This document shows positions 1 to 7,846 of a stretch of DNA of 64,000 nt, piece after piece; position 1 is the stretch's first letter; the number at the start of each line of letters is the position of its first letter. Under the pieces are notes generated by a model. That model was not told the origin of the DNA and searched no databases. It saw only the letters and a program-made list of their open reading frames with translations. The stretch is from JAJRRS01 sp965230275 (lineage in GTDB: Bacteria > Planctomycetota > Phycisphaerae > Phycisphaerales > Phycisphaeraceae). A program made the position numbers and the translations under genes. Location: the NCBI GenBank assembly GCA_965230275.1, contig CBDDKO010000002.1, positions 372,001 to 436,000 of the forward strand. The letters run 5' to 3'.

Positions 1-128
1 CTGATCGGCTTGAATCATGCGTGTAAAAACCCCTGATGCCCGACATCCATCCTTGCCCGTCGTGGGGCCAATAGTCTGACCTACGCGGGCAGAGAGGTCA
101 AGGTTCGGCGGGTATTGCGTCGTCGTTG

Positions 129-2030
129 TTACGCGGATGCTTCCTGGGCTCGGATGACATCCATAAACGCCGGGCCGTAGCGTTTGAGTTTGGTCTGGCC
201 GACCCCCGAAATTTGGAGGAATGCTTCGTTGGACGTCGGCCGCGCCCGGGCCATGGCGATCAGGGACTGGTCGCCAAAGACGACGTAGGGCGGGACGTTC
301 TGGTCGGCGGCGAGCTGTCGGCGCAGGGCCCGCAGTTCATCGAATAGCGCCTGGTCGGCGTCGGTGAGCGGTGTGTGGTCCGGGGCGGTCGTCTTGGCCT
401 TGCCACGCGATCTCGGTGCTGTTGATACGGCTCGAGACTGGGCGATCTCGACTTTGGTCTCGCCTTTCAGGACGGCCATGCTCCCCGGCGTCAGGTGGGC
501 GGTGCGGTATTCGTCGGCGGTCAGGGCGAGCTGGTCGTGCTTGATCAGCGTGTGGGTGATCAGGTTCCAGTAAGCCTTGGGTTTGTCCTTGCCCAGGCCG
601 TGCACGCTCAGATCATCGTGGCCGTTGTCCAGGACACGCTGGGCCTTGGAGCCGCGCAGGACGTCGATGACGTAGGTCATGCCGAATCGCTGCTCGGTGC
701 GCGCGATGGCGGAGAGGAGCTTCTGGGCATCCTCGGTGGCGTCGGAGATGATCGGCGGCTTCTTACAGTTGTCGCAGTGCCCGCAGTCGCCCGGGTGCTG
801 TTCGCCAAAGTGTCCTAGCAGGGGGACGCAGCGGCAGCCGGTCGTGTGGGCGAACTTGGCGACCTTGTCGAGCTGGTCGTAGGCGTGTTCGCGTTCCTGC
901 TCATCCGGCTTCTGCTCGATGAAGTACTCGATCTTCGCTCGGTCGGCGTGGGAGTAGAACAGGATGCAGTCGGCGTCCAGCCCGTCACGGCCGGCCCGGC
1001 CCGTCTCCTGGTAGTAGCCCTCAAGGTGCCGGGGCATGTCGGCGTGGATGACGAACCGTACGTCGGGCTTGTCGATCCCCATGCCGAAGGCGATCGTGGC
1101 GGTGATGACGCGGGTGTCGCCGTAGATGAACTCGTGCTGATTGCTCTGGCGCACTTCCGGTTCGAGCCCTGCGTGGTAGGGCAGGGCCTTGATCCCCTGG
1201 TCACGCAGCTTCTCGGCCATGCGGTCCACACGTGCCCGGCTCTGGCAGTAGATGATGCCTTCGTCATCCGGGTGCGAGAGCAGGTAGTCCACGATCTGGC
1301 GTAGTGAGTGCTGCTTGGGGCGGACTTCGTAATACAGATTGGTGCGCTCGAACCCGCCGTGGTGCGTGGCGGGGTCGCGCAGGTTGAGCATGCGGACGAT
1401 GTCGTCGGCGACGCGCGGCGTGGCCGTGGCGGTCAGCGCGATCAGGGGTGTGTCGGCGAACCGGCCGCCAAAGTGTGTGCGGAGCTGGCCGAGCATGCGG
1501 TACTCGGGGCGGAAGTCGTGGCCCCATTCGCTGATGCAGTGGGCCTCATCGATGGCGAAACGGGCGACCTCGAGCTTGTCCAGCAGCCGACGCCCCGCGG
1601 CGCTCATCAGGCGCTCGGGGGCCAGATAGATCAGGTCGTATTCGCCGTTCAGTGCGGCGCGTTCCCGGTTGGCGGCTTCGTGCGGGTCGAGCGTGGAGTT
1701 GAGGAGCGTGGCCCGGATGCCGTTGGCGCAGAGCAGTTCGACCTGGTTCTGCATCAGCGCGATCAGCGGGCAGACGACGACCGTGACGCCTTGATCCAGC
1801 ACGGCCGGGAGTTGGTAGCACAGGCTCTTGCCGCCGCCGGTGGGCATAACGACAAAAACATCTTTACCTGAGATGGCGTCGGCGATCGCCCGGTCCTGGA
1901 TCGGCCTGAGCCGGTCGTGCCCGAAGTACTGCTTCAGCGGGCCGGCCAAGGTGTCGGCGACGTCCGTGTCGCGGGCGGGGGGAACTGAGGATTCCGTCCG
2001 TGTCATGGCTAAGAGACTACCCGAAGTCAC
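129..2030 (-). CDS. recQ: ATP-dependent DNA helicase RecQ
   Basis: Superfamily 2 3'-5' DNA helicase acting in recombination and fork repair. Walker A (MPTGGGKS, about residues 62-69) and the DEAH box followed by CISEWGHDF are present. A Cys cluster near residues 400-425 (CRC...CGHCDNC) is the zinc site of the RQC region, and the last 75 residues form an HRDC domain. At 633 residues it is full length for the family. The ATG at 2030 is open, but an internal ATG at 2006 (MTRTESS) is an equally plausible start. The gene is divergent from the EIIA gene. The 128 bases beyond its stop show nothing I recognise. Confidence 0.96.
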   Translation of the reverse strand: MTSGSLLAMTRTESSVPPARDTDVADTLAGPLKQYFGHDRLRPIQDRAIADAISGKDVFVVMPTGGGKSLCYQLPAVLDQGVTVVVCPLIALMQNQVELLCANGIRATLLNSTLDPHEAANRERAALNGEYDLIYLAPERLMSAAGRRLLDKLEVARFAIDEAHCISEWGHDFRPEYRMLGQLRTHFGGRFADTPLIALTATATPRVADDIVRMLNLRDPATHHGGFERTNLYYEVRPKQHSLRQIVDYLLSHPDDEGIIYCQSRARVDRMAEKLRDQGIKALPYHAGLEPEVRQSNQHEFIYGDTRVITATIAFGMGIDKPDVRFVIHADMPRHLEGYYQETGRAGRDGLDADCILFYSHADRAKIEYFIEQKPDEQEREHAYDQLDKVAKFAHTTGCRCVPLLGHFGEQHPGDCGHCDNCKKPPIISDATEDAQKLLSAIARTEQRFGMTYVIDVLRGSKAQRVLDNGHDDLSVHGLGKDKPKAYWNLITHTLIKHDQLALTADEYRTAHLTPGSMAVLKGETKVEIAQSRAVSTAPRSRGKAKTTAPDHTPLTDADQALFDELRALRRQLAADQNVPPYVVFGDQSLIAMARARPTSNEAFLQISGVGQTKLKRYGPAFMDVIRAQEASA

Positions 2031-2082
2031 GTTGCCTCACAGAACAAGGTCGATTTAGCCGATAAAGCCGGTACATGCCGCC

Positions 2083-2111
2083 TTGCCGACGGGCGCGGGC
2101 ACGTGTATTCT
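2083..2111 (+). promoter_or_regulatory. predicted sigma70-type promoter of the EIIA gene
   Basis: TTGCCG (2083-2088) and TATTCT (2106-2111) are separated by 17 bases, about 60 bases before the EIIA start. Predicted by eye only. Confidence 0.45.
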
Positions 2112-2172
2112 GCCCTGTTCATCCGTTCCCTTGGGCCGGTATGTTCCTGCGGTATTTGTATGAGGGTTGACC

Positions 2173-2640
2173 GTGCGACTGACTGATATCTTGCAACCCG
2201 ACTGCGTGAAAGTGCCATTGGAGGGCGACTCCAAGCAGGCCTGTATCTATGAGTTGATCGACGTGTTGGTGGATCACACCGCCGTCCAGGACGCCGAGGC
2301 GCTCAAGGATGCGGTCTGGCAACGCGAGCTCACCCGTACCACAGGCATCGGCCACGGGATCGGCATCCCCCACGGCAAGTCCGACTGCGTCGATGAGCTG
2401 CGGATGGCGATCGGCAGGCCCGCCGAGCCGCTGGACTTCGGCGCGATCGACGGCAAACCGGTCAACCTCATCATCCTGCTGGCTTCACCACTTGATAAGA
2501 CCGGCCCGCACATCCAGGCGCTCGCCAAGATCAGCCGGCTTCTCGTCAGCGAAGACCTACGCGATGCGCTGCAGGAAGCCTCGACCGCCCAGGACCTCTA
2601 CAACCTGCTGCTGCATCATGAAAATGAAGCCGCGGTGTAA
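2173..2640 (+). CDS. PTS EIIA domain protein (fructose/nitrogen type)
   Basis: Stand-alone phosphotransferase EIIA domain, about 155 residues. The segment TTGIGHGIGIPHGK carries the phospho-accepting histidine (about residue 67) of the EIIA-fructose/PtsN family. No EIIB or EIIC partner is nearby, so a regulatory PtsN-like role is more likely than sugar import; this is inference. I chose the GTG at 2173 because GAGGG lies 6-7 bases upstream; a TTG at 2167 is also in frame. The stop is followed 4 bases later by a heptamer hairpin shared with the convergent pth gene. Confidence 0.88.
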   Translation: MRLTDILQPDCVKVPLEGDSKQACIYELIDVLVDHTAVQDAEALKDAVWQRELTRTTGIGHGIGIPHGKSDCVDELRMAIGRPAEPLDFGAIDGKPVNLIILLASPLDKTGPHIQALAKISRLLVSEDLRDALQEASTAQDLYNLLLHHENEAAV

Positions 2641-2644
2641 CGTG

Positions 2645-2743
2645 AGGGGGCAGGGTTCAGGGCACGGGGATCAGGGGATTCATACATAGATCAATGGCAT
2701 AACAGTGATCGGTGTCAATTACCGAACCCTAGACCCTACTCAC
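2645..2743. repeat. heptamer-arm inverted repeat A (AGGGNNN type)
   Basis: The left arm holds five consecutive 7-mers (2645-2679) of the form AGGGNNN or GGGGATC. The right arm (2724-2743) is the complement in shorter, more decayed form (GAACCCT, AGACCCT, then ACTCA). The arms pair imperfectly over a 45-base loop. It lies between convergent genes, and the pth stop codon (2736-2738) is inside the right arm. It may act as a bidirectional terminator, but there is no T-run. Confidence 0.75.
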
Positions 2744-3299
2744 CGGCGTTGTATAGACTCATCGCTTTACTGATCCCGTCGTTCAGCCAGCACTCGATGG
2801 CGTCGCAGGCTTTGTCTAGGGCGGGATCGAGGTTGGCGAGCTGGTCTTCGGTGAATCGGCCCAGCACGAAGTCGCGACGGGCGGCACGGGTGGGGGCCCC
2901 GACGCCGATGCGCAGGCGCGGGTAGTCCTGTGTGCCAAGTCTCTGTTCGATATCAGAAAGGCCGTTGTGTCCGCCGGCACTACCCGAAGCGCGCATCCGG
3001 ATTTTCCCGACGTCGATGGCGACTTCGTCGACGACGACCATGACTTTTTCCAATTCGAGCTTGTAGAAGTTCACCGCTTCACCGACGGTCGTGCCCGAGC
3101 GGTTCATGTAGGTCATGGGCTGGGCAAGCAGGCAGCGGTGCCCGGCCACCTGGCCGTCGAGCACACCGGCGCTGAAACGCGACTTGACGCCGGTGATCCC
3201 GTGCCGGTTGGCCAGGCGCTCCAACACCATGAACCCGGCGTTGTGCCTGGTCTTGGCGTACTCTGAGCCCGGGTTGCCGAGGCCTACAATCAGATGCAT
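2736..3299 (-). CDS. pth: peptidyl-tRNA hydrolase
   Basis: Releases tRNA from prematurely dropped peptidyl-tRNA in the cytoplasm. The N-terminus reads LIVGLGNPGSEY followed by TRHNAGF, giving the catalytic Asn9 and His19; the GxAGGHNGL segment is also present (SGSAGGHNGLSD). Its 187 residues are normal for the family. It is the last gene of the minus-strand run glmU-like, prs, rplY, pth, a widespread bacterial order. It starts 12 bases after the rplY stop. The stop codon TAG lies within the right arm of a heptamer hairpin. Confidence 0.97.
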   Translation of the reverse strand: MHLIVGLGNPGSEYAKTRHNAGFMVLERLANRHGITGVKSRFSAGVLDGQVAGHRCLLAQPMTYMNRSGTTVGEAVNFYKLELEKVMVVVDEVAIDVGKIRMRASGSAGGHNGLSDIEQRLGTQDYPRLRIGVGAPTRAARRDFVLGRFTEDQLANLDPALDKACDAIECWLNDGISKAMSLYNAGE

Positions 3300-3311
3300 G
3301 GCGTGGGGGTC

Positions 3312-3959
3312 TTACTCGGCGCTGTCTTCGCCTTCCGGCTTGCCGCCGATGACTTCCGGCTCGCCGCCGTCTGCGGCTGCTTCTTCCTCTTCCTCGGCCG
3401 GGGTGGCCTTGGTGATGCCGATGTGGGCGATGAGTGTGTCCGGCTCGCTCGCGGCTGTGACGCCGGCGGGGAGGGTCAGGTCAGAGACCAGCAACGAGTC
3501 CCCGACACCCATCTCCGATACGTCGAGCGTGATCCGTTCGGGGATCGCGTCGGCACGGCACTTGACCACGATGCTGTTGCCGGCCTGCTCCATGATGGTG
3601 CCGGCTTCCTTGAGGCCGACCGCGTTGCCGGTCAGTTCGACCTCGACTTCGACCTCGACCTCTTCGCTCAGGTCGACGCGGGCGAAGTCCACGTGGATGA
3701 TGTTGTCACCGAGGTGATCCCACTGGATATCCTTGACCAGGCACGGTTCGGACTTCCCGGAAACCTCGACCTTGACCAGTTGGGCGTTGTTGTGGAGCAG
3801 GGTGACCAGTTCCTTCTGGTCCACGGCTACATGGACCGGGTCCTGCTTATGGCCGTAGATCACAGCGGGGAGCTTGCCTTCAGTACGGGCGCGGAGGGCG
3901 TAACGTTTACCGAGGTGCTCACGTGCGTCGGCGTGGATGGTAGGGGTGTCGTTGCTCAT
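3312..3959 (-). CDS. rplY: 50S ribosomal protein L25 (Ctc/TL5 form)
   Basis: 5S rRNA-binding protein of the large subunit. The 215-residue length marks the long Ctc/TL5 form, with an L25 domain (about 1-95, including YALRARTEGKLPAVIYG) and a beta-rich C-terminal domain. The last 25 residues are acidic (an EEEEEAAADGGE run). Placement between prs and pth matches the order seen in many bacteria. The start ATG at 3959 lies 49 bases after the prs stop. Confidence 0.95.
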   Translation of the reverse strand: MSNDTPTIHADAREHLGKRYALRARTEGKLPAVIYGHKQDPVHVAVDQKELVTLLHNNAQLVKVEVSGKSEPCLVKDIQWDHLGDNIIHVDFARVDLSEEVEVEVEVELTGNAVGLKEAGTIMEQAGNSIVVKCRADAIPERITLDVSEMGVGDSLLVSDLTLPAGVTAASEPDTLIAHIGITKATPAEEEEEAAADGGEPEVIGGKPEGEDSAE

Positions 3960-4008
3960 GGTGTTGTCTCCGAATCTTTCGTTTTACAGTGGTGTTATCT
4001 GGTTTGGT

Positions 4009-4992
4009 TTATCGCTTCGTGCTCGCGCCCCGCTTGAACAGGCTGGACACGGATTGGTTGTGGTGGATACGGCTGATCGCCTCGCCCAGCAGGTCGGCTA
4101 CGCTGAGTTCAACCAGCTTGTCCTGGATCGGGCTGCAGCGCGAGCCGCAGGGGATGGTGTCGGTCACGATGATTTTGCTGATGGGCGCTTCTTCGAGGCG
4201 CTCCATCGCCAGACCGACCAGTACGGGGTGTGTACAGGCGGCGATCACGTCGACCGCGCCCTTGGAATGCACCAGCTTCGCGGCCTCGCAGATCGTGCCG
4301 GCGGTCGAGATCATGTCGTCGACCATCAACACGGTCTTGCCCTTGACGTCGCCGATGATGTTCGCGCTCTCGACCTCGGTGCCGCTCTTGCGGCGTTTGT
4401 CGATGATGGCGATCTCATCGCCCAACGCGGTCGCGAAGTGACTGGCCGTCTTGACGTTGCCCACGTCCGGGCTGACCAGGCACATCGGCCCGACCTCTTC
4501 ACGCAACTCGCCCACGTGCCTGAGGATCACCGGCGCGGCCGACAGGTGGTCCACCGGGATGTCGAAGAATCCCTGGATCTGGGCGGCGTGCAGATCGAGC
4601 GTCAACACACGATCGGCGCCGGCGGCCGTGATCAGGTTTGCCACCAGCTTGGCCGTGATCGGGGTCCGACCCTCGTCCTTGCGGTCCTGGCGGGCGTACC
4701 CGAAGTAGGGGATCACTGCGGTGATCTGGCGGGCGCTGGCTCGCTTGAGACAGTCGATATAGATCAACAGCTCCATCAGATGAGCGTTGACCGGGTGGCA
4801 GGTGGACTGCACGACGAAGCAGTCCCGGCCGCGCACGTCTTCCTCGATCTTCACCAGCACCTCGCCGTCGGGGAACATCTCCGTGTGCCCCTGACCCATC
4901 GGCAGGTCCAACGAGCGACAGATCGATTCACCGAGCGCGCGGCTGGCACGCCCACAGAAGATTTTCAGATGTTCCCTGTCTACATTGCTCAT
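4009..4992 (-). CDS. prs: ribose-phosphate pyrophosphokinase
   Basis: Makes PRPP from ribose 5-phosphate and ATP for nucleotide, histidine and tryptophan synthesis. It has the ATP-binding segment with FPDGEVLVKIEEDVRG, a flexible-loop region with YFGYARQDRK, and the PRPP-binding loop VLMVDDMISTAGT. Its 327 residues are typical. The start ATG at 4992 overlaps the TGA of the upstream glmU-like gene by 4 bases, indicating translational coupling. Confidence 0.97.
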   Translation of the reverse strand: MSNVDREHLKIFCGRASRALGESICRSLDLPMGQGHTEMFPDGEVLVKIEEDVRGRDCFVVQSTCHPVNAHLMELLIYIDCLKRASARQITAVIPYFGYARQDRKDEGRTPITAKLVANLITAAGADRVLTLDLHAAQIQGFFDIPVDHLSAAPVILRHVGELREEVGPMCLVSPDVGNVKTASHFATALGDEIAIIDKRRKSGTEVESANIIGDVKGKTVLMVDDMISTAGTICEAAKLVHSKGAVDVIAACTHPVLVGLAMERLEEAPISKIIVTDTIPCGSRCSPIQDKLVELSVADLLGEAISRIHHNQSVSSLFKRGASTKR

Positions 4993-5798
4993 GCCTGACT
5001 GGCTCCCAACGCTTCGCGTTCAAGCCGTTTGCGAAGGATCGCATCGACTTCCTGAAGCTGCTGTGGGTTATTGATGCTCAACACGTCCTCCGGCGGGACG
5101 GCCTCGACCACTTCCACACCCTTGCCGTGCCCCTTGAGGATCGACGGGACATCGGTGACGTAGTACTCGCCTTGCTGGTTGTGCGGCTTTACTTCCGTGA
5201 GGGCCGAGAAGAGCGATCTGCTGTCGAAGCAGTAGTAACTCGGGTTGACCTCGCAGACCGCCAACTGTTCTTCGTTGGCGTCCTTCTGCTCGACGATGCA
5301 GTCCAGCGACCCGTCCTTGGCGCGGATGATGCGGCCGTAGCCGGTCGGGTCGTCGATGATGCTGGTCGCCAGCGTGGATGCGGCTTTGCGTCGGCGGTGG
5401 ACTTCCAGGAGCCTGCCGAGCGTGCGGGCACGGATCAACGGCCCATCGCCTGCAAGGACAAACACGTCCGTCTCCGGCTCATTCTCAAACAGCGGCTCCG
5501 TGACCTGCACGGCATGGGCGGTGCCTTTCGGATCGCCCTGATCGACGAACTCGACATCGTCGAAGCCGTCCAGCGACTCACGGACCTCGTCGCCTTTGTA
5601 GCCGACGACAACCACGCACCGCGAGACACCGGCCTCCTGGCAGGCCTGGACCACCCAGTGCAGCATCGGCCTGTCCGCCACGGGGAACAGCACCTTCGGC
5701 AGGTCGCCGCCCATGCGTGTGCCCTTGCCGGCAGCCATGATGATGGCCTGGGGCGCGGGTCGGCCGCTCAGGTCGATCTGTGGGTTGCTATCGCTCAC
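4989..5798 (-). CDS. NTP transferase, GlmU N-terminal-domain-like
   Basis: Nucleotidyltransferase fold with the signature AAGKGTRMGGDLPKVL (about residues 22-37), matching the uridylyltransferase half of GlmU (UDP-GlcNAc synthesis). At 269 residues it lacks the C-terminal left-handed beta-helix acetyltransferase half, so the acetylation step, if needed, must be encoded elsewhere. Its position just upstream of prs is the usual place of glmU. Substrate specificity is inferred from context. Confidence 0.85.
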   Translation of the reverse strand: MSDSNPQIDLSGRPAPQAIIMAAGKGTRMGGDLPKVLFPVADRPMLHWVVQACQEAGVSRCVVVVGYKGDEVRESLDGFDDVEFVDQGDPKGTAHAVQVTEPLFENEPETDVFVLAGDGPLIRARTLGRLLEVHRRRKAASTLATSIIDDPTGYGRIIRAKDGSLDCIVEQKDANEEQLAVCEVNPSYYCFDSRSLFSALTEVKPHNQQGEYYVTDVPSILKGHGKGVEVVEAVPPEDVLSINNPQQLQEVDAILRKRLEREALGASQA

Positions 5799-5846
5799 TG
5801 GTGAAAACTCCGACTGCCAAACCCGGCCGGGATTAGCAGGAATAAC

Positions 5847-5915
5847 AGGCCCGCAAGGATTCGAACCTTGAATACTAGTACCAAAAACTAGGGTGTTACC
5901 ATTACACTACGGGCC
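5847..5915 (-). tRNA. tRNA-Gln (anticodon TTG)
   Basis: The complementary strand folds as a cloverleaf: acceptor GGCCCGT pairs with GCGGGCC, the anticodon stem is CTAGT/ACTAG with loop TTTTGGT giving anticodon TTG, and the T arm is CAAGG-TTCGAAT-CCTTG. CCA is not encoded. The glmU-like gene starts about 50 bases downstream on the same strand. Confidence 0.93.
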
Positions 5916-6198
5916 TAGTGGTCTGCGTGTTAAGCCGGGGTGGCTTGAAGACCCTCTGGCTGGGGACACGTATAGCGTGTCACCCGTCAAAGAAAGGGTC
6001 CGGCCTTTTCCGGTGAACTCGAAGGGGCACGCCGCCGGTCGGCCTTGCTTAACCCTTCTGTTGTCCGCGCCTCGGTCAAAAAGACCTCGTCACGGTCGGC
6101 TCTGCCGTCAAAGTAAGGCAATAGTGTAGACCTGATCGGGTGGATGTCAAACCATCGCTGTGCTGGATATTACTCACTGGAACCCTGCGATTAGCGAT

Positions 6199-7197
6199 TC
6201 ACCCGCCCATCTGCAGTAGTTTTCCGGGGCTTTCGGGTTGGCCGGTGCGGATGCTCAGCAGGCAGGCCAGGCAGCAGGCCATCGCGTCGGTGCGGAGTTG
6301 GGTATGGGCCTGGGGCCTGGCGAGGCTCGGGCTGTCGATCAGGCGACGCCACTGGTGGGCGAGCATATCGGTGAAGCCGGAAGGAACCCCTTCGCCGTCG
6401 GTTTGGTCGAGGACCTCACCTTCGGGGTTATGCAGGCGGTATCCGGTGTCGTTGATCGTCAGCGTTGCGCCGTCGCCTTGGACGTTCAGCGAGCGGGCGG
6501 TCACCGGCGCGCTGTCGGTGACTTCCAGCAGGGCGGCCTGGCTCCCGGGCATGCGGGCGTGGACCGCCAGCGAGCCGTTCAGTTCGACGAGGGTGTCGGG
6601 CGCTTCGTTTAGTGGGCCGACCAACGAAGCGTCGACCATCTCGGGCAATAATGTGTAGCTGAGCACCGTCTGCCAGGCGTCGAACAGCCGGGCGAACAGC
6701 GACCCATGACCTGCCCGGCCCCGACTGGTGAATACGACCAAGCGTCGATCACCTAGCAGTTCATTCGGATCGGCGGCGGACAGGAACCCGGGGCACTGGC
6801 TGAACACCGGTGTCTGGATGATCCGTCCGGAAGCCTCAGCACCTTTAGCCCCGAGCGCGTCGGAAGCGGATAGGCCCTGCAGATCAGAGGCGATCGGCTC
6901 GAGTGTCAGCACCACCGTGCCCTGGTCTGCCAAGGCGTGCAGGTCCTCCGGCATGACACCTTCATGGGTCGCTAGCAGCAGGTACGCCGCGGGCTGATCG
7001 ATACACATCTTACGCAGGTCGTCATGCGATTCGGATCCGAGCTCCTTTGCGAGTTGGCTGACCTCCGCGACGGGCGGGCCCCCGACACCGATGGGCTTCA
7101 GGCTAGAACCCATCAGGCGCATCAACTCGTCGACCAGCGGCGCGTGGCCGGCATCGGTCCAGAGTGTGACTTCCGGGGATAGCTTGGTGGTAGCCAT
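6199..7197 (-). CDS. hypothetical protein, possibly degenerate Gfo/Idh/MocA-like
   Basis: 332 residues from the ATG at 7197 (MATTKLSPEV); the open frame upstream of that runs into the RNase P RNA gene and is not coding. I do not recognise the family with certainty. The middle segment (RRLVVFTSRGRAGHGSLFARLFD) and the beta-rich tail with VTDSAP and LNVQGDGATLTIND resemble the C-terminal half of Gfo/Idh/MocA oxidoreductases. No clear GxGxxG Rossmann motif is visible, so a non-catalytic relative is possible. It is divergent from rnpB. Confidence 0.6.
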   Translation of the reverse strand: MATTKLSPEVTLWTDAGHAPLVDELMRLMGSSLKPIGVGGPPVAEVSQLAKELGSESHDDLRKMCIDQPAAYLLLATHEGVMPEDLHALADQGTVVLTLEPIASDLQGLSASDALGAKGAEASGRIIQTPVFSQCPGFLSAADPNELLGDRRLVVFTSRGRAGHGSLFARLFDAWQTVLSYTLLPEMVDASLVGPLNEAPDTLVELNGSLAVHARMPGSQAALLEVTDSAPVTARSLNVQGDGATLTINDTGYRLHNPEGEVLDQTDGEGVPSGFTDMLAHQWRRLIDSPSLARPQAHTQLRTDAMACCLACLLSIRTGQPESPGKLLQMGG

Positions 7198-7243
7198 GCG
7201 TAGAAGATACCACAGTCGTGTCACGTGTTGCCGTCCGGTCGCG

Positions 7244-7249
7244 TACAAT
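7244..7249 (+). promoter_or_regulatory. predicted -10 box of rnpB
   Basis: TACAAT lies about 7 bases before the first base of the RNase P P1 helix. The -35 region is weak. Confidence 0.4.
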
Positions 7250-7254
7250 AGTCT

Positions 7255-7709
7255 GGTTGGCGTGCGCGAGCGGCCGCGGCAGGCTTCGGGCCTGACGAGG
7301 AAAGTCCGAGCACGGCAGGACACGGTGGTGGGTAACACCCACCCGCCCGTTTAACGGGTGCGGGACAGTGCCACAGAAAATATACCGCCGGGGTAGGCCT
7401 GAGGCATGAGTCCTGGGGCTTGAGTAACGGCTCGCGGGCCTGAATACTCAGGTCTCACGCCTCACCCCTCAAGCCTGCCCCGGTAAGGGTGAAATGGTGC
7501 GGTAAGAGCGCACCGCCGGTCTGGTGACAGCCCGGGCACGGTAAACCCCACCGCGTGCAAAACCAAGCAGTGTCAAAAGGGCCGGTCCGGCCCGGGCGTC
7601 GAAAGGTGCCGCGGCACGGGTAGGTTGCTTGAGCCCGTCGGCAACGGCGGGCCTAGAGAAATGGCCGCACCCCATGCGGGAACATAACTCGGCTTACAGC
7701 CACGCCAAC
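7255..7709 (+). ncRNA. rnpB: RNase P RNA, bacterial type A
   Basis: Catalytic RNA of RNase P, which matures tRNA 5' ends. Hallmarks: GAGGAAAGTCCGAGC near the 5' end, GGTAAGGGTGAAA followed by GGTGCGGTAAGAGCGCACCG (P13/P14 region), GGTAAACCCCACC, GGTAGGTTGCTTGAGCC, and the CCTAGAGAAATGGCCG segment near the 3' end. The P1 helix pairs 7256-7264 (GTTGGCGTG) with 7701-7709. The RNA is about 455 nt. The P12 region (7390-7481) is lengthened by an array of 7-mers, listed separately. A strong terminator follows immediately. Confidence 0.96.
7390..7481 (+). repeat. heptamer-arm inverted repeat B inside rnpB P12
   Basis: The left arm has four contiguous 7-mers at 7397, 7404, 7411 and 7418, consensus GNNTGAG (third unit TCCTGGG). 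The right arm has four contiguous 7-mers at 7447, 7454, 7461 and 7468, consensus CTCANNC/T, which is the reverse complement. GGGG (7390-7393) and CCCC (7478-7481) close the base. It sits where helix P12 lies in other bacterial RNase P RNAs, between ACCGCC and GGTAAGGGTG. Confidence 0.85.
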
Positions 7710-7710
7710 G

Positions 7711-7744
7711 ACAAAGCCCACGGCCACCACCGTGGGCTTTGTTT
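7711..7744 (+). terminator. rho-independent terminator of rnpB
   Basis: Stem AAAGCCCACGG / CCGTGGGCTTT with a 6-base loop, followed by GTTTAT. Confidence 0.9.
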
Positions 7745-7783
7745 ATAGAAGATGGGTGATGCGCCTCTGGCCGATAGATTCAC

Positions 7784-7821
7784 AAAAAAACAACCCCCGG
7801 CTTCCGCCGAGGGCTGAGTTG
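7784..7821 (-). terminator. rho-independent terminator of the HEAT-repeat gene
   Basis: On the minus strand, a stem with CAACTCAGCCCTCGGC pairs with GCCGGGGGTTG and is followed by a T7 run (7784-7790). It begins 26 bases after the stop of the 7847-10024 gene. Confidence 0.9.
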
Positions 7822-7846
7822 TGAATCTACATGTGAGCGTGACCGG

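Noticed and set aside
1..128. Possible gene or element at the left edge
   Set aside because: 128 bases after the recQ stop with no convincing reading frame or repeat.
7198..7338. N-terminal extension of the 6199 gene
   Set aside because: It would run through the rnpB promoter and 5' end; ATG at 7197 is sufficient.
7398..7480. Array of short repeats considered as CRISPR
   Set aside because: Units are 7 bases and contiguous, with no spacers; they form a palindrome inside rnpB. No cas genes occur in the window.
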